A DNA stretch of 16,512 bases from JAWXCF01 sp034440515 (GTDB lineage: Bacteria > Bacteroidota > Bacteroidia > CAILMK01): the NCBI GenBank assembly GCA_034440515.1, contig JAWXCF010000011.1:1-16512 (forward strand), written 5' to 3'. The notes beneath the pieces were generated by a model. That model was given only the letters and a program-made list of their open reading frames with translations, ran no database searches and was not told where the DNA came from. Positions 1 to 7,452 of this stretch are shown here, in pieces. The translations under genes were made by a program, and so were the position numbers. How positions within the stretch are numbered: position 1 is the stretch's first letter; each line of letters begins with the position of its first letter.

Positions 1-2
1 AG

Positions 3-101
3 ATATTACATTATGAAAAAGATTTCACTCATTTTAATACTAGTAGTTTACGCATTACTTTGCTTACCTACTCTACTATAAATGAAAAAGACAGACATTA
101 A
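3..101 (+). CDS. C-terminal tail of an upstream gene (partial)
   Basis: An open frame enters from the left window edge and stops with TAA at 99-101, giving 32 residues of mixed polar and hydrophobic composition that end in NEKDRH. A strong intrinsic terminator begins 34 bases after the stop, which suits the end of a transcription unit here. The product cannot be recognised from so short a piece. A competing reading is a 22-residue hydrophobic peptide from ATG 13 to TAA 81 (MKKISLILIL...). It resembles an isolated signal peptide and could instead be the tail of another frame. I favour the longer frame because of its composition, but the evidence is thin. Confidence 0.35.
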   Translation: MLHYEKDFTHFNTSSLRITLLTYSTINEKDRH

Positions 102-134
102 GAATTTATAAACATATAGACGGGTATCGAGTTT

Positions 135-172
135 AAAACACCTTGGGGAATACGTTCACAAGGTGTTTTTTT
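135..172 (+). terminator. Intrinsic terminator of the upstream gene
   Basis: AAAACACCTTG (135-145) pairs perfectly over 11 bp with CAAGGTGTTTT (159-169) around a 13-base loop, and the T run continues to 172. It ends the unit upstream of rpe. It also shows that the GTG at 163, which could open a longer rpe frame, is not a real start. Confidence 0.9.
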
Positions 173-184
173 ATGTTTGTCATC

Positions 185-220
185 TTTGCAATTATATAAT
201 ATGGGCACATATTAGATTTG
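185..220 (+). promoter_or_regulatory. Candidate Bacteroidota promoter for rpe
   Basis: TAGATTTG at 213-220 matches the -7 consensus TAnnTTTG. A TTTG at 185-188 lies 24 bases upstream, slightly longer than the usual 17-23. Transcription would start near 227, leaving a very short leader before the ATG at 241. Confidence 0.4.
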
Positions 221-240
221 CTAGCATACGTTATATAATT

Positions 241-894
241 ATGTCTTATCTATTAGCCCCTTCTATTTTAAGTGCAGATATGTCCCATCTAGGGGATGCA
301 GTAATTATGCTTGATAAAAGTCAAGCTGACTGGGTTCACGTGGACGTGATGGACGGTGTATTTGTCCCTAACTTGACTTTTGGCTTCCCCATTATTAAGG
401 CAATTAGGCCATTGACCACTAAATTGTTTGATGTGCACCTAATGATGGTACAACCAGAGCGCTACATTAAAGAGTTTAAAAAAGCAGGTGCTGATATATT
501 AACAGTACAGTATGAGGCGTGTACGCATTTGCACCGCACCATTCAAGAAATTAAAAATGCTGGAATGCAAGCCGGTGTTGCAATTAATCCACACACTCCT
601 GCGATAATGTTACAAGATGCTTTGCAAGACTTGGACTTGGTATTGGTTATGAGTGTGAACCCAGGTTTTGGCGGGCAAAGTTTCATTCCACAATCGCTAT
701 TAAAAATTAGAAGCATCAAAAAAATGATGGCAGCTTGCGGTAGCCACGCTGTAATAGAGGTAGATGGCGGTGTAAATAGAGACAACTTAGTACAAATAGT
801 AGAAGCAGGCGCAGATGTAATAGTAGCAGGCAACGCCATATTTTCTACGTCTAGACCAATAGATACAATAGCTGAATTAAAAGCTATGAAATAA
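241..894 (+). CDS. rpe: Ribulose-phosphate 3-epimerase
   Basis: The enzyme interconverts ribulose 5-phosphate and xylulose 5-phosphate in the cytosolic pentose phosphate pathway. The 217-residue product has the normal family length and a full TIM-barrel signature: LAPSILSAD at 5-13, the metal-binding HVDVMDG (His33, Asp35) followed by FVPNLTFG, His66 in FDVHLMM, the phosphate loop NPGFGGQSF near 140-148, the second catalytic Asp175 in EVDGGVN, and a closing GADVIVAGNAIF. The family uses His/Asp/His/Asp metal ligands and two catalytic aspartates, and all are present. The frame is open back to a GTG at 163, but that codon lies inside the preceding terminator and the extra 26 residues are outside the family, so ATG 241 is the start. 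No Shine-Dalgarno is present, as is usual in this phylum. The gene converges on the next one across a hairpin. Confidence 0.97.
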   Translation: MSYLLAPSILSADMSHLGDAVIMLDKSQADWVHVDVMDGVFVPNLTFGFPIIKAIRPLTTKLFDVHLMMVQPERYIKEFKKAGADILTVQYEACTHLHRTIQEIKNAGMQAGVAINPHTPAIMLQDALQDLDLVLVMSVNPGFGGQSFIPQSLLKIRSIKKMMAACGSHAVIEVDGGVNRDNLVQIVEAGADVIVAGNAIFSTSRPIDTIAELKAMK

Positions 895-930
895 TTAACT
901 ATCACGCAAAATTAAATATATATAAAAAGC

Positions 931-963
931 AAAGCCCCCTAAGTGTAATACTTAGAGGGCTTT
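931..963. terminator. Bidirectional hairpin terminator between convergent genes
   Basis: A 14-bp stem with one mismatch (931-944 with 950-963) surrounds a 5-base loop, GTAAT. It lies 36 bases after the rpe stop and about 28 bases beyond the stop of the minus-strand gene. T-rich sequence follows in both directions, better on the minus strand (TTTGCTTTTTATA). It probably serves both genes. Confidence 0.8.
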
Positions 964-991
964 ACTACTTATAGGTAAATTAATTGTGTTA

Positions 992-3655
992 TTATTCTTT
1001 TATTATCTTGTCACTACTTATTACCTCATACCCATTGTATAACTGTATAATGTAGGTGCCAGACTTCCAATCGTTGGTATTGATGCTGTAAGTTTTGCTG
1101 CTAGGTGTGCTGTAATTCATATCTTGACGATAGATAATTTGACCACCATTTGTGCTGGTTATCACCATAGCATATTGACCAGCCTGTGTGGCATTTATTA
1201 CAAAGTTTAGGTTGGAGTGCACTGGGTTAGGATATACCTGAACAGTTGCAATATTTGCAGATGAATTAGATATATTTGTTGATCTGCTAAATGGAATGCC
1301 AAAGAAAACAGTATCGCTACAACCGCCAGTTATTGATGCAACCATTGCAACTCTATAATAAGCACTATCAAAATTGGTAAGTGTATTTACCCAATTTTTA
1401 CTGGTAGATGCAGGTGAGCCGGAAAACTGGAATACACCAGTACCAAAGCTTGGATCTTTAAAGAAATACCACTGAGTACCAATAGTTCCTACAGAATTGT
1501 CTGTAACTGACCAACCTGTGCTGGTTAAGGCGTAAGGTGCTACTACAGGATTAGGTTGATTAGAAATACTCAATAACTGTGTAGTGCTAGTGTAAATACA
1601 ACCTAATTTAGAAGTAGCACGCAGGTATATACCTGGTAAACCTACTAGTTTAGAGCCATTTATCACCATTACCGAGTCTACACTTGATTGAATTAATGTA
1701 TTTTGAATAGAACTATATACATCGTATCTATCATAACCTCTGTTAAAGTTTAAGCTATAATTCTTATTGGAACAACCTGATAGTGTGGCTAGCGTATTCT
1801 TAATTCTAGGTGCTAATATAACTTCTACTTTGCTGGTTAAACTTTGTGTTGTTGGTGTACATCCTTTAGTAGTATCGGTTATTACCAATTGAATGATGGT
1901 ATCAATTCCTTTTGGAGATACAGTAAATATTGTATCCTTCGCAGCAGTTTTACCGGCTAAGTTTAGGCTATATTTTTTCAAGTTTAGACCTCTGACTACA
2001 ACTTGTGTTTGACCATTTCTACAATATATTGGCTGAATGCTGGCAGTATAAACGGGAGCAATACAAGATGCTGATAAGCTAACACTTAATGTAGCTACTG
2101 AACTTGTACCACAGGCAGAATTCACGCTGCCCTTTGTGGCACGCACCCAAACTACATATATAGTTTTGGTTAGACTTGTGAAAGAATGACCTAAACCACC
2201 TGTCATATTTGAACTAACCCAATTTTTGCCAGAGTCTAAACTCACTTGGTACCCTGTAGCATTATTCACGTCTAACCAAGTCACGTCAAATGAACTTGAT
2301 TTAACATTACTTGCATTAGGTACAGGTTTAGCTAGACCGGCAAGTAGTCTAATAGTGTTGCCGACAGGTGTTGAATCTTTACATCCTCCAACTGTTACAA
2401 TTGACATAGTGTATACACCCGGTGCTGGGGTAAATGCTGCTTTGCTTTTATTTGTACCACTGGCAAAAATTACCCCATTTCTATACCATCTGTAAAATCC
2501 AGAACCAGAATTTGAGGTAAATCTTAAAGAATCACCACCAGAGCAAATGGTGTCTTTGGTTGCATTTGTAGTAAACCTAGCAAATGGTTTTGCGCTTAGA
2601 GTTACTATTAAGTCTGTGGTTACATTGCTACATTTTCCTCCGTTACTTACTGAAACATTATATTTTCCAGCAGCTTTTATATAAATGCTTTGACTCGTAG
2701 CCCCCGTATTCCATAAATAAGTATTGCCGAGTGGCGCTGCCAATAGAAAGCTGTCTCCACTACATATATTTACAGGACCTCTTATGGCAAATGTATCTGC
2801 TGGTTTAGCCCGAACAGTGATTGTAGTAGTAACTAATGGAGATGTCCCAACTGCGTTACTTACTGTTAAATCAATACGACTAGTTTTATTGGCATTAGCA
2901 TTAAATACAACTTTTATTTTGTTAGCATTTTTAGAAGAAAACTTAGCATTGAAAGGTGTCCAGTTGTAAGCTGTTGGAGAATTTGTAGCTGTTGCAGTAA
3001 ATTCAACAGTGTCACCCTCACACACATCCGTTAAGTTTGCTTTAACTGTAGCTGTAGGAAGTCTTTTTGTTAATGGCACTTTAATTACAGAAGTATAAGG
3101 CTGGTCACCAGAACTGCCACCGTTTCCATTTGCGGCGTTTACACAAGTATAAAAATTTATAGAACCTACTTGTGTTTTTGGAGCCCTCCAGGTAAATGTC
3201 CAAGTCCCGGTTCCGCCGCTAAAGTTTACACTAGATGAGGTGTGGTTTACATAAGTTCTAGACTTGCTATTCACACTTTGTGATTGTATGGCAACTAATG
3301 AACCAGGACTGGTTAAAGTACCTGCGTTTGATTCAGTTGCACTGTCTAAAACAGTAGTCTGAAAACCATATTTCGTAATACCAGTTTGCCTAAAGCTAAG
3401 TTCAACTGTGTAAGTACTGTCTGGAACATATTCAGTTACTACTTTACCATTAAACTTAAGTACAACAGCAGATGTTGTTGCTGAACTTGAAGAGTGACAA
3501 GACCCGCAAGTGCTTTCCCCCGGGGCACCTGTAGTAGATGCAGGTGGTTGGCTGTTGCCATATGTCATACTTTCAAGACTGTAGGTTAAGATTGCCAAAG
3601 CAATTATTGCTGCACTAGATAGTCTAAGTCGCTGAACGGTAAAATAGTTTTTCAT
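992..3655 (-). CDS. Secreted multidomain protein with CxxCH motif and T9SS C-terminal sorting domain
   Basis: An 887-residue exported protein. It has a signal peptide (hydrophobic core about 13-25) and then TTGAPGESTCGSCHSS near 41-56, with a CxxCH motif at Cys50-His54. This is the layout I associate with Bacteroidota 'choice-of-anchor V' or Reeler-like N-terminal regions, covering about 40-195. From about 200 to 440 there are Ig/PKD-like segments, each with a 'C-G-D' turn (VCEGD, ICSGD, ICSGGD). About 443-525 is fibronectin-III-like (FDVTWLDVNNATGYQVS). Less clear beta-rich segments follow to about 800. The end, from VYPNPVHSNLNF at 807-818 to the last residues, is a T9SS type A sorting domain with the usual NP motif and a final SDKIIKE. 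The protein should cross the outer membrane by T9SS and be surface-attached or released. The ligand or function of the beta repeats is unknown. Heme binding by the single CxxCH is possible but unproven. Confidence 0.88.
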   Translation of the reverse strand: MKNYFTVQRLRLSSAAIIALAILTYSLESMTYGNSQPPASTTGAPGESTCGSCHSSSSATTSAVVLKFNGKVVTEYVPDSTYTVELSFRQTGITKYGFQTTVLDSATESNAGTLTSPGSLVAIQSQSVNSKSRTYVNHTSSSVNFSGGTGTWTFTWRAPKTQVGSINFYTCVNAANGNGGSSGDQPYTSVIKVPLTKRLPTATVKANLTDVCEGDTVEFTATATNSPTAYNWTPFNAKFSSKNANKIKVVFNANANKTSRIDLTVSNAVGTSPLVTTTITVRAKPADTFAIRGPVNICSGDSFLLAAPLGNTYLWNTGATSQSIYIKAAGKYNVSVSNGGKCSNVTTDLIVTLSAKPFARFTTNATKDTICSGGDSLRFTSNSGSGFYRWYRNGVIFASGTNKSKAAFTPAPGVYTMSIVTVGGCKDSTPVGNTIRLLAGLAKPVPNASNVKSSSFDVTWLDVNNATGYQVSLDSGKNWVSSNMTGGLGHSFTSLTKTIYVVWVRATKGSVNSACGTSSVATLSVSLSASCIAPVYTASIQPIYCRNGQTQVVVRGLNLKKYSLNLAGKTAAKDTIFTVSPKGIDTIIQLVITDTTKGCTPTTQSLTSKVEVILAPRIKNTLATLSGCSNKNYSLNFNRGYDRYDVYSSIQNTLIQSSVDSVMVINGSKLVGLPGIYLRATSKLGCIYTSTTQLLSISNQPNPVVAPYALTSTGWSVTDNSVGTIGTQWYFFKDPSFGTGVFQFSGSPASTSKNWVNTLTNFDSAYYRVAMVASITGGCSDTVFFGIPFSRSTNISNSSANIATVQVYPNPVHSNLNFVINATQAGQYAMVITSTNGGQIIYRQDMNYSTPSSKTYSINTNDWKSGTYIIQLYNGYEVISSDKIIKE

Positions 3656-3772
3656 TAGTAAGTAAGTATTTCAGATAAGTTAAACAAATTTTCAAGCTAA
3701 ACATTATTCTCTAACAAAGATGAGACATTTGAAAAAAGTAGATTACAATATTTTTGCGGATTCTTACGCGTT

Positions 3773-3780
3773 CAAAGTTA
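3773..3780 (-). promoter_or_regulatory. Possible -7 box for the T9SS protein gene
   Basis: Read on the minus strand this is TAACTTTG, an exact match to TAnnTTTG. It would give a leader of about 110 bases. No clear TTG -33 element lies 17-23 bases further out. A second weaker candidate, CATCTTTG, lies closer at about 3715-3722. Confidence 0.3.
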
Positions 3781-3816
3781 GTTTTATTTCTTAATTCTTT
3801 GACTATTAACAGGTAA

Positions 3817-3853
3817 TTTGGTTTCTAAGCTCGAATATTAAACTTTACTTTTG
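3817..3853 (+). promoter_or_regulatory. Candidate promoter for the 3878 gene
   Basis: TACTTTTG at 3846-3853 matches TAnnTTTG exactly. A TTTG at 3817-3820 sits 25 bases upstream, slightly beyond the usual spacing. The implied start near 3860 leaves a leader of about 18 bases before ATG 3878. The rest of the 222-base divergent gap (3656-3877) shows nothing else I can identify. Confidence 0.4.
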
Positions 3854-3877
3854 TTGATAACTATAGATTGATTTATT

Positions 3878-4282
3878 ATGACAAATAGCGATACACACGT
3901 AGAAATAGTAAAAATTCAAAAACAAATAAAAGAAATAATTGGACTAAAGGCTGAAAATTTAATTTTCGACTTTAGAAGCGATTCTGGAAAAGAATACCTT
4001 GACTTAATTACTGTAAATCCAAAGCATAGGCAAAGTTTCTTATACCATACCACTATAGGAACAGACAAACTAGATGCCTTATTCAAAATGCTGGAATATG
4101 TAGAGTCTCATAGTCAGGCAGAAAATAGTTATACCATACAGTGGATGCACAAAGAGGAAAATGAATTGCATACCAGCTATTTTAGAGGCGGCAATGTATA
4201 TGAAGCTCTAGATAAACTGTATTTCGGTAGAGACATTACAGCGATTACTGTTTATTTCGTTAAACTGAATCCAATTAGTTAG
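3878..4282 (+). CDS. Small soluble protein of unknown function
   Basis: A 134-residue protein that I cannot assign to a named family. It begins with a charged, probably helical stretch (VEIVKIQKQIKEIIGLKAENLIFDF, about 8-32), has no signal peptide or membrane segment, and contains no cysteine. The second half has an ordered, conserved look: SYTIQWMHKEENELHTSYFRGGNVYEALDKLYFGRD at about 84-119, then a beta-like tail ending in LNPIS. It is therefore likely to be a compact cytosolic domain. ATG 3878 is the only start that fits the candidate promoter just upstream. It stands alone: the divergent neighbour is the T9SS protein, and the region downstream is a decayed coding stretch. I see no clear terminator after it. 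I believe it is a real gene from its codon pattern and promoter, but the role is unknown. Confidence 0.75.
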   Translation: MTNSDTHVEIVKIQKQIKEIIGLKAENLIFDFRSDSGKEYLDLITVNPKHRQSFLYHTTIGTDKLDALFKMLEYVESHSQAENSYTIQWMHKEENELHTSYFRGGNVYEALDKLYFGRDITAITVYFVKLNPIS

Positions 4283-4414
4283 TAGCTCATAGTTAGTAAG
4301 ATTAAGAGATGCACATTGTAGTAGGTTAAATATTTTTAATCTCAATACATTTTATTACCATTTCTCTAGAAAATTGATAATGAATACTTTACACTTAACA
4401 ATTAGGTAACATAA

Positions 4415-4934
4415 ATGAGTGCCACGTATTGAGTTTGTCCCTAGTGAAAGAATTCTACAAAAAAACTTTGTAAGGAAGCTAGGCAACTATAAGAGTGAAA
4501 GTATGGGTAAGTTAAAGTTTACCTATGAAGAATCTGGCCTGCAGAGTAAGGGCCTGATGTTGAAAATATACACACCGAGAGACGTAATAGATTCGTTGCC
4601 ATTTAATCAAGAATTAAGGGAACTATATACCTGCCGAGTGGGGGAATAGTTCGTGTATTTATTAAGCCGCTGAAATCGTTTTTACTTACAGATACAATGT
4701 TGCTTTGGGGAGGACTTGGAAATAAACAAGTATAAGAAACCATAATAGGCGGACATACTGGCTTTAATAAAGAATATAAAGGGATTTAGCAGAGATTTAA
4801 TATATGATGGGGTAGCATTTAGAAATTTAAGCGACGTACCTAAAACAGGCATATTAAGTCAGTGCCCACATTTCAAATACATAAAACAACTAGGTAAACT
4901 GTTTATAGATGCATTAGAGTTTGTAGCAGAGTAA
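4415..4934 (+). pseudogene. Degraded coding stretch with stops and shifted frames
   Basis: The 813 bases between 4282 and 5096 contain no intact gene, but the plus strand reads as decayed coding DNA. An ATG at 4415 dies after five codons. One base over, a frame from GTG 4419 runs to a stop at 4647-4649 (MPRIEFVPSERILQKNF...). A second frame from 4634 to 4735 reads PSGGIVRVFIKPLKSFLLTD... and, after one stop, GGHTGFNKEYKG to 4789. The first frame resumes at 4749-4934 with RDLIYDGVAFRNLSDVPKTG... and ends in FVAE. A terminator follows 31 bases later. The simplest reading is one former gene of about 170 residues broken by at least two frame changes and an internal stop. I do not recognise the family. 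The alternative is that only the 76-residue frame at 4419-4649 is expressed. Confidence 0.5.
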
Positions 4935-4964
4935 AACAATGAGAGATCTTTCAAACATTATAGT

Positions 4965-4992
4965 CCAGTCATTTATTTGATTGGTCTTTTTT
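4965..4992 (+). terminator. Intrinsic terminator after the decayed gene
   Basis: CCAGTCA (4965-4971) pairs with TGATTGG (4978-4984) over 7 bp, including one G-T pair, and a run of six Ts follows at 4987-4992. It works only in the plus direction and lies just beyond the last stop of the decayed stretch, which supports a former transcription unit there. The bases from here to 5095 show nothing further. Confidence 0.6.
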
Positions 4993-5095
4993 GTGACAGC
5001 CAGTTGGACACAAGTGTTTCTTAAGTGTGGATATACAGGAATAACAAAGCTATTAGTTTATGCTCCTTGCTTAAAAATTTCTATCTAAGAAAATG

Positions 5096-7231
5096 CTAAT
5101 AACTCCCTAAATATTTACGTAAAAACCACTCTGCAGCCAATAAAGCCAAAATTATAAAGAACAGCCACTTGTAGTGCATTATGGCCTGGTAATCAGTATC
5201 GGTATAGGCAATTGGCTTTAGTTGGTTATTAGCAGATAGGGCTTCTGGTAACTTGTCCATATTGCGAACTGGTAAAACTAAACCACCCTGTTGTGCTGCA
5301 ATTGCCCGCATTAAACTATAGTTTGCTTCCGTATTTAAATACTCTATTTCGGTCTTCTTCACCAGAAATTCTCCTTGAGCTGTTAGTGTTTTTCCATTTT
5401 GAATGGTATTGGAAGACCAACTATAATGACCTGGGCTAAGTAAGCCTGCATCTGCCAAATATCTATCACCCATACCCAACATTTGCAACTTAATATCTAC
5501 ACCTTTATCAGGTTTGATACTAAGGTTTATAATGGCATTTTTAACTGGGTCAAAAGCTGCATTGTACAATTCAGCTTCTAGACTTATTCGGTCTTCATCA
5601 CTATATATAGTTTTGGTACTGCGTACTCTAAATAGTCTGTTATCAGTTACTGTACTTAAGTATTGTATGGTTTTCTGTACCAATTCGTCAACAGCATCAA
5701 AATTTTGATTTTTAGCATATAGCGCCATTGGCCAGCGCCAAATGCCCGTACCTGCTAGGCAAGCCGTCTTAATACTACCGTTGTTGCCAAATGTTAAAAG
5801 TGGCATACTAGACTGTACTTTTCCAATTTTTTGATTCAGCAGGGCATCGCCTGCATTAGTATATTGCCCAAATGGTGTCTGAATGGGTGGGTAAATAGTT
5901 AAAGCATCTAAGGCAGATTGACTAATAGAAAATAAGCCAAAACCTGAACTATACACTGCCTGAGCATCGTTTTGAGAATTACCAGACCCTGAAATGCTAA
6001 TCGGTGCTGAGAATTTAGTTAATGCACCCAAATTAGATTGGTTGCTAATGATGTACCAAATTGGAAGTTGTGCTTGGGCTAAAGCCTCCATCAAATTATC
6101 TGAATTCTGACCAGAACCTGGTATTTGGTGTAGTATCACCAACTGATACTCTTTCAGTTTATTGGGATTATTGTTTATTTTAGCATTGTACTCTGACAAT
6201 GTCATAATATCCATTTCATATTTTCCGCCTCGGGTAGCCATACTTCTTAACGCTGCTAAATCAGGGTGTGGAGCCGCAGCTACGGTAAGTATGCGTTTCT
6301 TAGACTGGAGTACTTCTATATATACGTCTGCTTCATTATTTTGCAGCGTTATTTCATTTACTATTGGGCTCAGGCTGATGTGATATCGTTGTAAGCCAGG
6401 TTGATTAGCAGTAAGTCTAATGGTTTCTCGGGTAAAGTATTTCCCATTGTTAATGGATATTTCCTTTTGATATTCGGTTTTACCGTTGTGAGTTAGGCTT
6501 AGTTTACAGACTTTGCCAGATAATCCATTTGCAGCTACTTGCACCTGAATGGGGAAAGAGTTTCCTGAATACACGACTGTATTGGCCTGTACTTCTTTAA
6601 CTATCAAATCCATTTTAGGCAAGGTATCGCCTAGGGCTAAGTAATAGAATGGGGCATTAATCTTTCTTACAGTGTATAGTGGGTTTTGTCCAGCATTATA
6701 TATACCATCAGTCAGGGTGATAATTGCGCCAAGATTTTTATTATCATATCGATTATAAATCTCTTCATACAACAGTTCTAAATTGGTTTGCCTTTGGGTA
6801 TATTTTAATTGCTTGCAATCACCAACTTCGCTACCAAAACACACCTGATCTACTCTATAATTATCGGACAGTTTTTCCTTTAACTTATCTATATCTTTCA
6901 GCATTTTGCCCGAATAGTAACTGCTGTCATTTGCCGTTAATATAGACTGGGACTGGTCTATGGCTATGACTACTACTGGTTTCTCGATTCTTTCTAATAC
7001 AGACTTGACTACAGGCGCCAATAACAACATTGCTATTAGGCTGACAGCCAGCGCGCGCAATAGAAATAATGGCCAAATAGGGTAGCTAAAAAATGTGCCA
7101 TTAGCTGGGCGCAACTTGCTGCGGTGATAGCTAAGCCAAGCGACAGCCAAACCCAATACAAAACACAGTACATAAAAGTACCACGGGTAGTTGCTAATTA
7201 ATTGGATGAATGTGAATGTATGTGCCGGCAA
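5096..7231 (-). CDS. Membrane-anchored VWA-domain protein
   Basis: A 711-residue inner-membrane protein. Two membrane segments lie at about 18-35 and 52-74. A von Willebrand A domain (about 84-200) follows with an intact metal-binding site: DxSxS at Asp92-Ser94-Ser96, a Thr near 149 and TDG at 164-166. Residues 205-310 look like a beta-sandwich. Residues 313-500 look like the class I glutamine-amidotransferase-like fold often joined to VWA in Bacteroidota membrane proteins, but no catalytic triad is evident. A further beta-rich part is followed by a last membrane helix (689-705), so the bulk should face the periplasm. Related proteins often sit beside BatA/BatB or MoxR ATPase genes, but none is here. 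The frame has no ATG near its beginning. TTG at 7229-7231 is the only usable start that keeps the first membrane helix. The ligand is unknown. Confidence 0.85.
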   Translation of the reverse strand: MPAHTFTFIQLISNYPWYFYVLCFVLGLAVAWLSYHRSKLRPANGTFFSYPIWPLFLLRALAVSLIAMLLLAPVVKSVLERIEKPVVVIAIDQSQSILTANDSSYYSGKMLKDIDKLKEKLSDNYRVDQVCFGSEVGDCKQLKYTQRQTNLELLYEEIYNRYDNKNLGAIITLTDGIYNAGQNPLYTVRKINAPFYYLALGDTLPKMDLIVKEVQANTVVYSGNSFPIQVQVAANGLSGKVCKLSLTHNGKTEYQKEISINNGKYFTRETIRLTANQPGLQRYHISLSPIVNEITLQNNEADVYIEVLQSKKRILTVAAAPHPDLAALRSMATRGGKYEMDIMTLSEYNAKINNNPNKLKEYQLVILHQIPGSGQNSDNLMEALAQAQLPIWYIISNQSNLGALTKFSAPISISGSGNSQNDAQAVYSSGFGLFSISQSALDALTIYPPIQTPFGQYTNAGDALLNQKIGKVQSSMPLLTFGNNGSIKTACLAGTGIWRWPMALYAKNQNFDAVDELVQKTIQYLSTVTDNRLFRVRSTKTIYSDEDRISLEAELYNAAFDPVKNAIINLSIKPDKGVDIKLQMLGMGDRYLADAGLLSPGHYSWSSNTIQNGKTLTAQGEFLVKKTEIEYLNTEANYSLMRAIAAQQGGLVLPVRNMDKLPEALSANNQLKPIAYTDTDYQAIMHYKWLFFIILALLAAEWFLRKYLGSY

Positions 7232-7265
7232 AAGTAAAAGACAGATTTTTCCCTTAGATATTTGA

Positions 7266-7299
7266 CAAAGTTAATAAGCCCAACAAGTTTTAATGACAA
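7266..7299 (-). promoter_or_regulatory. Promoter of the VWA gene
   Basis: On the minus strand, TTG (7297-7299) is followed after 23 bases by TAACTTTG (7266-7273), an exact TAnnTTTG with spacing inside the 17-23 range. Transcription would start near 7259, about 28 bases before the TTG start. This is the best-formed promoter in the window and supports the chosen start. Confidence 0.6.
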
Positions 7300-7393
7300 T
7301 AACCATACAGCAAGTTGTATAATTATAGATTTTGACAAAGAAATTGAGCATAAATAGGAGGTAATTTTATTACTTTTACACGGTTTTTAGAAA

Positions 7394-7417
7394 GGGGCAT
7401 TGTCCCCAAATTTTTTT
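7394..7417 (+). promoter_or_regulatory. Terminator-shaped hairpin in the gdhA leader
   Basis: GGGG (7394-7397) pairs with CCCC (7404-7407) around the six-base loop CATTGT, then AAA and seven Ts (7411-7417). It sits only 36 bases before the gdhA ATG, where a terminator for another gene is not expected because the upstream neighbour is divergent. It could attenuate gdhA, or it could be a chance fold given the short 4-bp stem. Confidence 0.35.
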
Positions 7418-7452
7418 AATACCGTATAAATCATTTTTTTTAAAAAGCAATT

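Noticed and set aside
172..179. TATGTTTG as rpe promoter
   Set aside because: It overlaps the terminator T run and has no -33 element. The box at 213-220 is nearer and better placed.
163..240. GTG-initiated N-terminal extension of rpe
   Set aside because: The GTG lies inside the stem of an intrinsic terminator and the extra residues are outside the family; ATG 241 fits.
543..905. 120-residue frame antisense to rpe
   Set aside because: It is a shadow of the well-supported rpe frame with no domain or signal of its own.
2724..2969. Plus-strand frames inside the T9SS gene (also 2226-2495)
   Set aside because: They are shadows created by the Ser/Thr-rich minus-strand repeats, without promoter or start signals.
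4299..4342. AGATTAA/TTAATCT inverted repeat as terminator of the 3878 gene
   Set aside because: The loop is about 30 bases, the stem is A+T-only apart from one pair, and no T run follows.
7356..7362. AGGAGGT as a Shine-Dalgarno site
   Set aside because: No start codon follows within ribosome-binding distance, and gdhA starts 90 bases downstream.
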